5,523 nt of DNA from contig DTXR01000458.1 of assembly GCA_012962365.1 (NCBI GenBank), positions 1-5,523 on the forward strand, in the 5' to 3' direction. Below are positions 1 through 5,124 of this stretch, piece by piece (the first letter of the stretch is position 1; every line of letters begins with the position of its first letter). The DNA is from Chromatiaceae bacterium. GTDB taxonomy: Bacteria > Pseudomonadota > Gammaproteobacteria > Chromatiales > Chromatiaceae. A program made the translations under genes and the position numbers. The notes under the pieces are model-generated. The model was not told the origin of the DNA, searched no databases, and saw only the letters and a list, made by a program, of their open reading frames with translations.

Positions 1-185
1 CAGGTTCCTCTCACATGTCGCGCTGCTACCTATAGATCCAAGTATATTGCAAACATCGCCATGAGACCCTGCCCGACTATCCCTTTCGACCGCACTGACG
101 ATCTAATTAATTGCTTTTGTTATAAATTATTCTCTAGCCAACGACATTCTGAAACGACTTGTGATGCCAGCAAAAAGCCTGGAGG
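1..185. other. Region without a supported gene
   Basis: I see no coding region here with a plausible start, ribosome binding site and family resemblance. The short frame from 61 to 252 runs across the rpmB promoter and has no recognisable product. A TATAAA at 121-126 lacks a well-spaced -35. The upstream neighbour of rpmB lies outside the window. Confidence 0.5.
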
Positions 186-209
186 CGCAAGAAAATTTGC
201 CATCTTGCG
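186..209. repeat. 7-bp inverted repeat flanking the rpmB -35 element
   Basis: The arms CGCAAGA (186-192) and TCTTGCG (203-209) are exact reverse complements separated by 10 bases, and the candidate -35 hexamer at 197-202 sits in the spacer. A dyad in this position could be an operator, or it may be chance. No regulator can be assigned. Seen directly; the function is inference. Confidence 0.3.
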
Positions 210-232
210 GATGCTCTGGTATAAATGCGCGT
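197..232 (+). promoter_or_regulatory. Extended -10 sigma-70 promoter for rpmB-rpmG
   Basis: The -35 element TTGCCA (197-202) matches 5 of 6 consensus bases. It lies 17 bases before TATAAA (220-225), which is preceded by TGG (217-219), giving an extended -10. The bases after the -10 are GC-rich (TGCGCG). Such discriminators are typical of ribosomal promoters under stringent control, so growth-rate or ppGpp regulation is inferred. The expected transcription start is near 232, giving a leader of about 60 bases. Confidence 0.7.
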
Positions 233-239
233 CTTTTCC

Positions 240-263
240 GGCTCAAGTCTGAATTCTTGAGCC
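240..263 (+). promoter_or_regulatory. Stem-loop in the rpmB 5' leader
   Basis: GGCTCAAG (240-247) pairs perfectly with CTTGAGCC (256-263) around an 8-base loop. The hairpin would begin within about 10 bases of the predicted transcript start and end about 18 bases before the ribosome binding site. No T-tract follows, so it is not an intrinsic terminator. It may stabilise the mRNA 5' end or take part in translational control; neither is demonstrated. Confidence 0.5.
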
Positions 264-293
264 CAATGAACCAGAAATTTTGAGGCCAAGACC

Positions 294-530
294 ATGTCCA
301 AAGTGTGTCAGGTAACAGGAAAACGCCCCGTTTCCGGAAACAATGTTTCCCATTCCCACAGGAAGACTCGCCGTCGTTTCCTGCCCAATCTTCATTATCA
401 TCGCTTCTGGGTGGAAAGTGAGCAGCGCTGGGTGCGTCTGCGTGTAACCGCCGCCGGCATGCGCACGATCGACAAGAAAGGCATCGACACCGTACTTGCA
501 GAAATTCGCGCTCGCGGCGAAAAGGTATAA
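294..530 (+). CDS. rpmB: 50S ribosomal protein L28
   Basis: Structural protein of the large ribosomal subunit. The 78-residue product has the length of the Escherichia coli protein and the same conserved blocks: an N-terminal [16 protein letters not shown] segment, [17 protein letters not shown] in the middle, and [19 protein letters not shown] at the C terminus. The basic, Arg/Lys-rich composition fits rRNA binding. The start is supported by TGAGG (281-285) 8 bases upstream and by full-length agreement with the family. It is the first gene of a two-gene unit with rpmG, which starts 11 bases after its stop. Transcription is probably driven by the extended -10 promoter just upstream. Confidence 0.97.
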   Translation: MSKVCQVTGKRPVSGNNVSHSHRKTRRRFLPNLHYHRFWVESEQRWVRLRVTAAGMRTIDKKGIDTVLAEIRARGEKV

Positions 531-541
531 AGGAGTAGATC

Positions 542-709
542 ATGGCAAAGGCAGTTCGTGAAAAGATTCGTCTGGTATCCAGTGCCGACACCGGGCATTT
601 CTACACCACCACAAAAAACAAGCGCACCCAATCCGGTAAGATGGAGATCAAGAAATACGATCCCAAGGCGCGCAAGCATGTGATGTACAAGGAAAGCAAG
701 ATCAAGTAA
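542..709 (+). CDS. rpmG: 50S ribosomal protein L33
   Basis: Large-subunit ribosomal protein of 55 residues, the usual length for proteobacterial L33. Recognisable segments are [30 protein letters not shown] and the C-terminal YKESKIK. It has no cysteines, so it is the zinc-independent (C-minus) form. The start follows AAGGAG (530-535) by 6 bases. This ribosome binding site overlaps the end of rpmB, consistent with co-transcription as rpmB-rpmG, an arrangement common in proteobacteria. An intrinsic terminator lies 28 bases after the stop. It encodes on the plus strand with no break or frameshift. Confidence 0.97.
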   Translation: MAKAVREKIRLVSSADTGHFYTTTKNKRTQSGKMEIKKYDPKARKHVMYKESKIK

Positions 710-720
710 AGCCCGATTTC

Positions 721-732
721 CAGGCTAGCCTG
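721..732. repeat. 12-bp perfect palindrome between rpmG and its terminator
   Basis: CAGGCTAGCCTG reads the same on both strands. It lies between the rpmG stop and the terminator stem, and just beyond the pspF stop on the other strand. No T-tract follows it in either direction, so it does not look like a terminator. It may be a minor RNA structure or chance. Confidence 0.3.
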
Positions 733-734
733 AT

Positions 735-1799
735 TCAGCCCCCGCCCGCCCGGTGCGGGGGCTTTTGTTTGCCTGAAAAATGGTATTTCTTCAGGTAGCC
801 ACGAAGCTGGTGGTAACTCAGGCCCAGCATTCGGGCCGTCTGACGCTGGTTGTACCTGTTCTGCTCCAGCGCCCGTTGCAGCAACTCCTGTTCATACTGT
901 TGGATATGCGCCTTGAAATCAGGAGGAAGCGCTTCAACCGGCATAGTCTCTGCCGTCTCTGCCGGTTCTTCTGGAGCTGTTTCGGGCGGCACCGCCTCCT
1001 CATTGTCTGATGGGGCTTCCCGGGGCCGCCAAGGCGAATCGAAAGGATTGAATTCGAATGTCAGGATCTGCTCATCCGGCCCTGCCCGGTATACCGCCCG
1101 CTCGACGACATTCTTCAGTTCTCTGACATTGCCAGGCCAGGCATAGCTTTGCATCTGCTCCAGGGCCGAATCAGAAAAACCGGCAAAATACGTTCTTTCC
1201 AGTTCCCGCGTCATACCCAGGGCAAACTGCTCGGCAAGCAAGGGGATATCCGAACGACGAAAACGCAGGGGCGGCAGGGTGATGACATCGAAGCTGAGCC
1301 TGTCCAGCAGATCGGCGCGAAATTCTCCCCTTTCCGCCATTGCAGGCAGGTCGACATTTGCCGCGCCGATCACCCGCACATCCACAGCCAGGGTCGTATC
1401 GCCGCCCACCCGCTCGAACTCGCCATATTCCACCACCCGCAGCAGCTTTTCCTGCAGCCGCAAAGACATGCTGGCGATCTCGTCCAGAAACAACGTGCCG
1501 CCATCTGCCCGCTCGAAACGCCCCGCATGGCGTTTACCCGCACCGGTAAAGGCCCCCGGTTCATAGCCGAACAGTTCTGTTTCAAGCAGCGTTTCTGGCA
1601 GTGCAGCACAGTTGAGCTTTACCAGCACATTTTCCCATCGTGATGAAAGGAAATGCAGTCGGTCGACGGTCATCTCCTTACCGGTACCGCGTTCTCCGAT
1701 AATCAGCACCGGCTTGGATAATGGCGCAACCTGAGAGACCCGCTCAAGCGTTTCCAAAAAGGCAGAAGATTGTCCGACAAGATTTTGATGTACGGCCAT
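735..1799 (-). CDS. pspF: PspF, sigma-54-dependent activator of the phage-shock operon
   Basis: AAA+ bacterial enhancer-binding protein that remodels sigma-54 RNA polymerase at psp promoters. It has no N-terminal sensory domain, as is normal for PspF. Visible motifs are Walker A GERGTGKE (residues 35-42), the sigma-54-contacting GAFTGA loop (82-87), Walker B GTLFLDE (101-107), the arginine-finger region FRADLLDRLSF (160-170), WPGNVRELKN (221-230) and a Fis-type helix-turn-helix near 316-338. Trp55 in SSRW corresponds to E. coli Trp56, known to be needed for inhibition by PspA. The start matches E. coli PspF in register, but no clear Shine-Dalgarno sequence precedes it. At 354 residues it is about 30 longer than the E. 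coli protein. The extra length is an acidic, proline-rich linker (about 255-292) and a tail after the helix-turn-helix. It is transcribed divergently from the psp genes. Confidence 0.95.
   Translation of the reverse strand: MAVHQNLVGQSSAFLETLERVSQVAPLSKPVLIIGERGTGKEMTVDRLHFLSSRWENVLVKLNCAALPETLLETELFGYEPGAFTGAGKRHAGRFERADGGTLFLDEIASMSLRLQEKLLRVVEYGEFERVGGDTTLAVDVRVIGAANVDLPAMAERGEFRADLLDRLSFDVITLPPLRFRRSDIPLLAEQFALGMTRELERTYFAGFSDSALEQMQSYAWPGNVRELKNVVERAVYRAGPDEQILTFEFNPFDSPWRPREAPSDNEEAVPPETAPEEPAETAETMPVEALPPDFKAHIQQYEQELLQRALEQNRYNQRQTARMLGLSYHQLRGYLKKYHFSGKQKPPHRAGGG
737..770 (+). terminator. Rho-independent terminator of rpmB-rpmG
   Basis: AGCCCCCGC (737-745) pairs perfectly with GCGGGGGCT (755-763), a 9-bp GC-rich stem with a 9-base loop. 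It is followed on the plus strand by TTTTGTTT. No T-run follows in the minus direction, so it should act only on rpmBG transcription. Its DNA doubles as the last codons and part of the stop of pspF on the minus strand. Confidence 0.9.
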
Positions 1800-1851
1800 G
1801 ACATAAATACTAGAACAAATTGGTTATTTTTACTATTTTTTATTTACATAC

Positions 1852-1864
1852 GCTAATTATTAGC
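1852..1864. promoter_or_regulatory. Candidate PspF operator / upstream activating sequence
   Basis: GCTAAT-T-ATTAGC is a perfect 6-bp-arm palindrome in the AT-rich divergent region. Its centre is about 97 bases upstream of the -24 GG of the sigma-54 promoter and about 120 from the expected start, within the distance known for PspF enhancer sites in enterobacteria. It would also lie just downstream of the candidate pspF start, suiting autorepression. The symmetry is seen; PspF binding is inference. Confidence 0.45.
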
Positions 1865-1877
1865 TATTTGCGCCCCA

Positions 1878-1906
1878 TATATAGCAACCGACAGATTAAC
1901 AGACAA
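1878..1906 (-). promoter_or_regulatory. Candidate sigma-70 promoter for pspF
   Basis: Reading the minus strand, TTGTCT (1906-1901) is followed after 17 bases by TATATA (1883-1878), preceded by TGC as an extended -10. Each hexamer matches consensus at 4 of 6 positions, so it is moderate at best, and the region is AT-rich enough to give such matches by chance. The predicted start near 1871 leaves a leader of about 70 bases before pspF. Confidence 0.35.
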
Positions 1907-1909
1907 GGA

Positions 1910-1925
1910 AATTTATTCTTAAATT
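1910..1925. repeat. Inverted repeat in the psp control region
   Basis: AATTTA (1910-1915) and TAAATT (1920-1925) are exact reverse complements separated by 4 bases, about 30-45 bases upstream of the -24 element. It could be a second protein site or a bendable AT-rich stretch between enhancer and promoter. I see no clear match to the IHF consensus (WATCAANNNNTTR) here. Low information content, so chance is likely. Confidence 0.2.
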
Positions 1926-1952
1926 ACAACCATTTATATTTTTTCTGTCTAT

Positions 1953-1967
1953 TGGCACGATTCATGA
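1953..1967 (+). promoter_or_regulatory. Sigma-54 (-24/-12) promoter of the psp cluster
   Basis: TGGCACG (1953-1959) is an exact match to the -24 element. The -12 element at the proper spacing is ATGA (1964-1967) instead of TTGC, keeping only T and G. The location, divergent from pspF and about 50 bases before the first rightward gene, is where a PspF-dependent promoter belongs. Expected start is near 1979. The weak -12 match lowers confidence in the exact hexamers but not much in the promoter. Confidence 0.75.
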
Positions 1968-2018
1968 TTGTTTATTGGCAAAGCCCAACATTTCATCCCC
2001 GCTTTAGGAGGAAAGATC

Positions 2019-2348
2019 ATGAAAAACTCAAATAACAAAAAAGCAAAGGCAATTTTTGTGTTGTTCGCGGCAGCATTAATGAGCAGCCCCTTGTTCGCCC
2101 AGGACAACACCAGCCTGGAAGATGAAATTCTCCAGCAGGGCAATCTGGCGCTGTCACAAATGAAAAGGGAATTCGGACAGAACGCCTTCTGGAGGAAACC
2201 GAATGCCGAACAACTGTCCAGCCAGCTGGACGAACCGGATTTTGCACCGGAAACTGCTGCCACGACAGATTGTGAACAGCAAAACATTTCGGGTGAAGAA
2301 AAAAAAACACCGGCCATCTCATCGGCCACTACAGGGCAAGCAGGATAA
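2019..2348 (+). CDS. Small predicted secreted/periplasmic protein, first gene of the psp cluster
   Basis: I do not recognise this 109-residue protein. The N terminus is a good Sec signal peptide: basic MKNSNNKKAK, hydrophobic AIFVLFAAALMSS (11-23), and likely cleavage after Ala27 (PLFA before QDNT). This leaves an 82-residue, hydrophilic, acidic mature chain with one cysteine (Cys85). Residues about 32-75 look helix-forming; the Ser/Thr/Glu-rich C terminus looks disordered. The start is chosen because AGGAGGA (2006-2012) lies 6 bases upstream and the signal peptide begins there. An upstream in-frame ATG at 1968 would fall inside the sigma-54 promoter and is rejected. It is the first gene after that promoter, with pspA 107 bases downstream, so it is probably induced with the psp response. 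A periplasmic stress role is inference only. Confidence 0.8.
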   Translation: MKNSNNKKAKAIFVLFAAALMSSPLFAQDNTSLEDEILQQGNLALSQMKREFGQNAFWRKPNAEQLSSQLDEPDFAPETAATTDCEQQNISGEEKKTPAISSATTGQAG

Positions 2349-2455
2349 TCTTCCCCTGAAAAACAATTTACGGCCAGCCCCCGGCATCCCCAAGGCGGCA
2401 GGCATCAACTTGAACACGAATTATTCAAGAACAATCACACTCGAGGATCATTGAC
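2349..2455 (+). other. Gap between the small secreted-protein gene and pspA
   Basis: No gene, no intrinsic terminator and no -24/-12 motif is visible here. GAGGA at 2443-2447 is the pspA ribosome binding site, 8 bases before its ATG. Read-through from the upstream sigma-54 promoter into pspA is therefore the simplest reading. A transcript-processing site cannot be ruled out. Confidence 0.5.
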
Positions 2456-3124
2456 ATGGGAATCTTCAGCCGCCTTCACGACATCATCAACTCCAACATC
2501 ACGACCATGCTGGACAAAGCCGAGAACCCGGAGAAAATCATCCGCCTGGTCATCCAGGAAATGGAAGATACGCTGGTGGAGGTACGTTCAGATGCGGCGC
2601 GCACCATTGCCGAAAAGAAAAAGCTGCAACGCCATATCGACATCATGCATGGCGAAATCAATGAATGGCAGCGCAAGGCGGAGCTTGCCCTGTCGAAAGA
2701 ACGCGAAGACCTGGCCCGGGCCGCCCTGAAAGAAAAACACAACCTGGAAAACACCGCCAGCAACATGGAGATGGACCTGGAAGCACTGGAAAGCCAGCTC
2801 CTGCAGTTGAACCAGGATACGGCCAAACTGCAGAAGAAACTGGATGACGCCAAAGCCCGTCACAAGACCATGATGATGAAACACCAAACGGTTTCCGGCC
2901 GCCTGCGCACACGGGAAAAACTGCACGACGCCCGCATCGATGATGCACTCAACCGCTTCGAAAGCGCTGAGCAGAAAATGGAACACATGGAAGGCAAGGT
3001 GGAATCCTTCGATGTGGGCCGCGACCCGACCCTGGAAGATAAATTCGCGGAACTGGAGGCAGAAGATATAATCGAGGACGAACTCAGCAAGCTGAAATCC
3101 CGCCTGTCGGAAAAGAAGCAATAA
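2456..3124 (+). CDS. pspA: PspA, phage-shock protein A (PspA/IM30 family)
   Basis: Dual-function peripheral inner-membrane protein. It inhibits PspF in unstressed cells; under stress it oligomerises on the membrane and limits proton leakage. It belongs to the PspA/Vipp1 family, bacterial relatives of ESCRT-III. The 222 residues equal the E. coli length. Signature parts are the N-terminal amphipathic helix MGIFSRLHDIINSNITTMLD, the KAENPEKIIRLVIQEMEDTLVEVR segment (21-44) that includes the PspF-inhibiting region, AELALSKEREDLARAAL in the coiled-coil hairpin, and the C-terminal FAELEAEDIIEDELSKLKS. The chain is almost entirely helical with heptad-like charge patterns and has no membrane-spanning segment. 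The start follows GAGGA by 8 bases and matches the family exactly. It lies between the small secreted-protein gene and a run of small membrane-protein genes. Confidence 0.97.
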   Translation: MGIFSRLHDIINSNITTMLDKAENPEKIIRLVIQEMEDTLVEVRSDAARTIAEKKKLQRHIDIMHGEINEWQRKAELALSKEREDLARAALKEKHNLENTASNMEMDLEALESQLLQLNQDTAKLQKKLDDAKARHKTMMMKHQTVSGRLRTREKLHDARIDDALNRFESAEQKMEHMEGKVESFDVGRDPTLEDKFAELEAEDIIEDELSKLKSRLSEKKQ

Positions 3125-3144
3125 TTTTCAGAGGATAAAGCCCC

Positions 3145-3375
3145 ATGAATCCATCTGAAATGGTCGTCATTATCGTTGCCCTGGGCATTCTGGGCGGCAT
3201 AGTCAAAAACTATTTCGACAGCCGCGGCGATACCGAGGCATCCGGTAAGGAACGTAAACTCATGGTAAAGCGCATGAATGAAATGGAAGAACGCATACGT
3301 GTCCTCGAACGCATCGTCACAGAAGAAGACTTTGACCTCAAGCGCCAGTTCCGTGACCTGGATGGAGACAAATGA
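3145..3375 (+). CDS. Small single-pass membrane protein with a PspC-like C-terminal tail
   Basis: 76 residues: a hydrophobic segment (about 5-22, MVVIIVALGILGGIV), a short charged linker, then a coiled-coil-like stretch (38-60) and a tail RIRVLERIVTEEDFDLKRQF (50-69) followed by RDLD. The tail resembles the C-terminal tail of PspC proteins, including LSRLEAYVTSDRYQLDRELQDL of the PspC in this window. The PspC domain itself is absent. It is not canonical PspB, which is the next gene. The start follows GAGGA (3131-3135) by 9 bases, 20 bases after the pspA stop. Its own stop overlaps the pspB start as ATGA, so the two are probably translationally coupled. A role as an extra partner of the PspB/PspC sensor at the inner membrane is inference from context and tail similarity. 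I know no established gene name. Confidence 0.85.
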   Translation: MNPSEMVVIIVALGILGGIVKNYFDSRGDTEASGKERKLMVKRMNEMEERIRVLERIVTEEDFDLKRQFRDLDGDK

Positions 3376-3620
3376 GCGTGGATGCTGATATCGATTTCGG
3401 CATGCTGTTGGCGCTGCCCATCATTTTCCTGGTGGTCGTGGTCCCCCTGTGGCTGATACTGCACTACTGGTACAAGGCGCGGGCCAGCAAGGCCTTGTCC
3501 AAAGCAGATGAGGAAACCCTGTCCGAGCTTTGGCAACTGTCGGAGAAACTGGAGCGGCGCGTGGAATCTCTGGAAACCATACTCGATCGGGAAGCGCCAG
3601 ATTGGAGGAGAAAATCATGA
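3372..3620 (+). CDS. pspB: PspB, phage-shock inner-membrane sensor subunit
   Basis: Small inner-membrane protein that, with PspC, senses envelope stress and relieves PspA inhibition of PspF. At 82 residues it is near the usual 74-76. It has one membrane segment (about 10-31, MLLALPIIFLVVVVPLWLIL), then HYWYKARAS, a cytoplasmic coiled coil, and the family ending LERRVESLETILDREAPDWR (60-79), which closely matches the E. coli PspB ending. The start overlaps the preceding stop (ATGA), with GGAG (3364-3367) 4 bases before it. Its own stop overlaps the pspC start in the same way. These overlaps indicate coupled translation of the three small membrane proteins. Confidence 0.95.
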   Translation: MSVDADIDFGMLLALPIIFLVVVVPLWLILHYWYKARASKALSKADEETLSELWQLSEKLERRVESLETILDREAPDWRRKS

Positions 3621-4018
3621 GTTGCGACGCAGGTTGCCACAACAAGCTGTACCGGGATCCGGATAACGGCAAGGTTGCCGGCGTATGCGCCGGCGTGGCG
3701 GATTATTTTTCCTGGGACATTGATGTGGTACGTTTTGCCACCATCGTTGCTGCCATTCTGTTCAGCGTCACCACCCTGGCCATTTACGTCGCCGCCGCAT
3801 TCTTCCTTCCCAAAAAGCCGAAGGATCTGTACGACGACAGGATGGAAGAGCAGTACTGGCGCAAGTACCGTAAATCACCCAAGGATACCCTGGCCGACAC
3901 CCGCTACCGCTTCCGCAAGCTGGAGCGCAAGCTCAGCCGCCTGGAAGCCTACGTCACATCAGACCGCTATCAACTCGACCGGGAACTGCAGGATCTCGAT
4001 CATCATCCTGCCCGCTGA
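3617..4018 (+). CDS. pspC: PspC, phage-shock inner-membrane sensor
   Basis: Partner of PspB in stress sensing and in recruiting PspA to the inner membrane. The 133-residue product has the PspC domain from about residue 9 to 68: NKLYRDPDNGKVAGVCAGVADYF, then a hydrophobic region (about 38-64) ending in FFLPKKP. A longer cytoplasmic part follows, with the coiled-coil tail LERKLSRLEAYVTSDRYQLD (102-121). It is somewhat longer than E. coli PspC (119). The start at 3617 is chosen over an in-frame ATG at 3530 because GGAGGAG lies just upstream (3604-3610), it forms an ATGA overlap with the pspB stop, and the domain begins right after it. An unusual feature is the N-terminal CDAGCH (Cys3, Cys7, His8), not present in the E. 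coli protein. Confidence 0.95.
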   Translation: MSCDAGCHNKLYRDPDNGKVAGVCAGVADYFSWDIDVVRFATIVAAILFSVTTLAIYVAAAFFLPKKPKDLYDDRMEEQYWRKYRKSPKDTLADTRYRFRKLERKLSRLEAYVTSDRYQLDRELQDLDHHPAR

Positions 4019-4045
4019 TCCGCCGCCAACTCACGGAACATCATC

Positions 4046-5122
4046 ATGCTCAGCAAACATCCCTGGATCATCTCGGCTGTCCTTGCCGGCATACTGGTTG
4101 CCTGGCTCGCCTCCGGCAGTATCAACGGCAATGCCGGTGATGAGCAGGGAAAGAAGGAAGAAAGCATAGCGCCTGCCCCAATCAAGGTGCGGGTCCAAAC
4201 CATGCACGCACAACCGGTGGATCAGAATATCTCCCTTTATGGCCGTACCGAGCCCAACCGCGAGGTTACGCTGAAATCAGAAGTGGATGGCCGGGTGGTG
4301 GAGATACTCAAACGCCGCGGCGAGCCGGTGGAAACGGGAGAAGCCCTGTTGAAGATCGCTCTCAATGACCGCCCACAGCTGCTTCAGCATGCCAGGGCCG
4401 AGCTGGCGCAGCGGCAACTCGAATACGAAGGCGCATCATCCCTCAACACCAAGGGTTTTCAGGGCAAGGCGGAAGTGGCACGTAAGAAGGCGCTACTGAA
4501 GGAAAGCCAGGCCCGGGTCGCCGCCCTGCAGCGGGAGATCAGTAACACGGTCATCAGCGCACCCTTTGCCGGCATCATGCTGGAGCGTAACGTGGAAGTG
4601 GGTGACTACCTCAGCGTGGGCGCTTCCGTAGCCACCATCGTGGATCTCGATCCTCTGGTCGTGCGCGGCGATGTCACCCAGCAGGATATCCGGCACCTGC
4701 ATGTCGGCCAGCAGGCGATCATGACACTCGCCAGTGGCGAAAAGCATGTGGGGAAAATCCGCTACCTGTCCAGCGTGGCTGACGAAGAAACCAACACCTT
4801 CCGGGTGGAAGTCGCCCTGGCCAACAGCGACGGCCACCTCCTCGGCGGCCTGAGCGTGAACCTGCAAATCCCCCTGAAACAGATTCAGGCAATAAAGATA
4901 ACGCCCGCGCTGATGGCGCTCAACGAAGCCGGCGTCATCGGCATCAAATGGGTCAAGGATGGCAAAGTGCAATTCACGCCCATCGACGTGGTGCGCAGCG
5001 ACAGCGACGGCACCTGGATCCGCGGCCTTGAAGAAGAAGCCCAGGTCATCACCGTCGGTCAGGCCTTCGTTCGCGAAGGCGACACGGTGGAAACCAGCAG
5101 CGACGATACCGGAGATTCCTGA
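4046..5122 (+). CDS. RND efflux periplasmic adaptor (membrane fusion protein, HlyD/AcrA family)
   Basis: Periplasmic adaptor that links an inner-membrane RND pump to an outer-membrane channel. In 358 residues it shows an uncleaved or signal-anchor hydrophobic segment (about 7-23) with no lipobox cysteine, and a split lipoyl domain whose first half is around 71-106 (VTLKSEVDGRVVEILKRRGEPVETGEALL). A helical hairpin follows (about 110-165), then the second lipoyl half ISAPFAGIMLERNVEVGDYL (170-189). The beta-barrel region (about 200-275) includes VVRGDVTQQDI and SSVADEETNTFRVEVAL, and a membrane-proximal domain ends the chain. The start is supported by the signal anchor; the ribosome binding site is weak (CGGA, 4034-4037). 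It lies 27 bases after pspC with no terminator between, so co-expression with psp is plausible. Substrate cannot be told. Confidence 0.93.
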   Translation: MLSKHPWIISAVLAGILVAWLASGSINGNAGDEQGKKEESIAPAPIKVRVQTMHAQPVDQNISLYGRTEPNREVTLKSEVDGRVVEILKRRGEPVETGEALLKIALNDRPQLLQHARAELAQRQLEYEGASSLNTKGFQGKAEVARKKALLKESQARVAALQREISNTVISAPFAGIMLERNVEVGDYLSVGASVATIVDLDPLVVRGDVTQQDIRHLHVGQQAIMTLASGEKHVGKIRYLSSVADEETNTFRVEVALANSDGHLLGGLSVNLQIPLKQIQAIKITPALMALNEAGVIGIKWVKDGKVQFTPIDVVRSDSDGTWIRGLEEEAQVITVGQAFVREGDTVETSSDDTGDS

Positions 5123-5124
5123 GC

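Noticed and set aside
127..591. 154-codon open frame on the minus strand
   Set aside because: It is antisense to rpmB and part of rpmG and to their promoter, with no family resemblance.
1149..1643. 164-codon open frame on the plus strand
   Set aside because: It lies wholly antisense to the AAA+ domain of pspF, has no ribosome binding site I can see, and its composition is what antisense of a GC-rich gene gives.
1975..1989. Second TTGGCA copy as another sigma-54 promoter
   Set aside because: Only the first part of the -24 element matches, and the correctly spaced -12 position reads AACA. It would also leave very little leader before the ribosome binding site.
1968..2018. Upstream in-frame ATG as start of the small secreted protein
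   Set aside because: It lies within or at the edge of the sigma-54 promoter, before the expected transcript start. It would also bury the signal peptide behind 17 extra residues, whereas the ATG at 2019 has an excellent ribosome binding site.
2588..3121. 177-codon open frame on the minus strand
   Set aside because: It is antisense to pspA; its hydrophobic, Phe/Gln-rich product is the expected shadow of Glu/Lys/Leu-rich coiled-coil codons.
3530..3616. Upstream in-frame ATG as start of pspC
   Set aside because: It overlaps pspB deeply and adds 29 residues unlike PspC; the ATG at 3617 has GGAGGAG and the ATGA overlap.
4493..4972. 159-codon open frame on the minus strand
   Set aside because: Antisense to the RND adaptor, with no ribosome binding site or recognisable domain.
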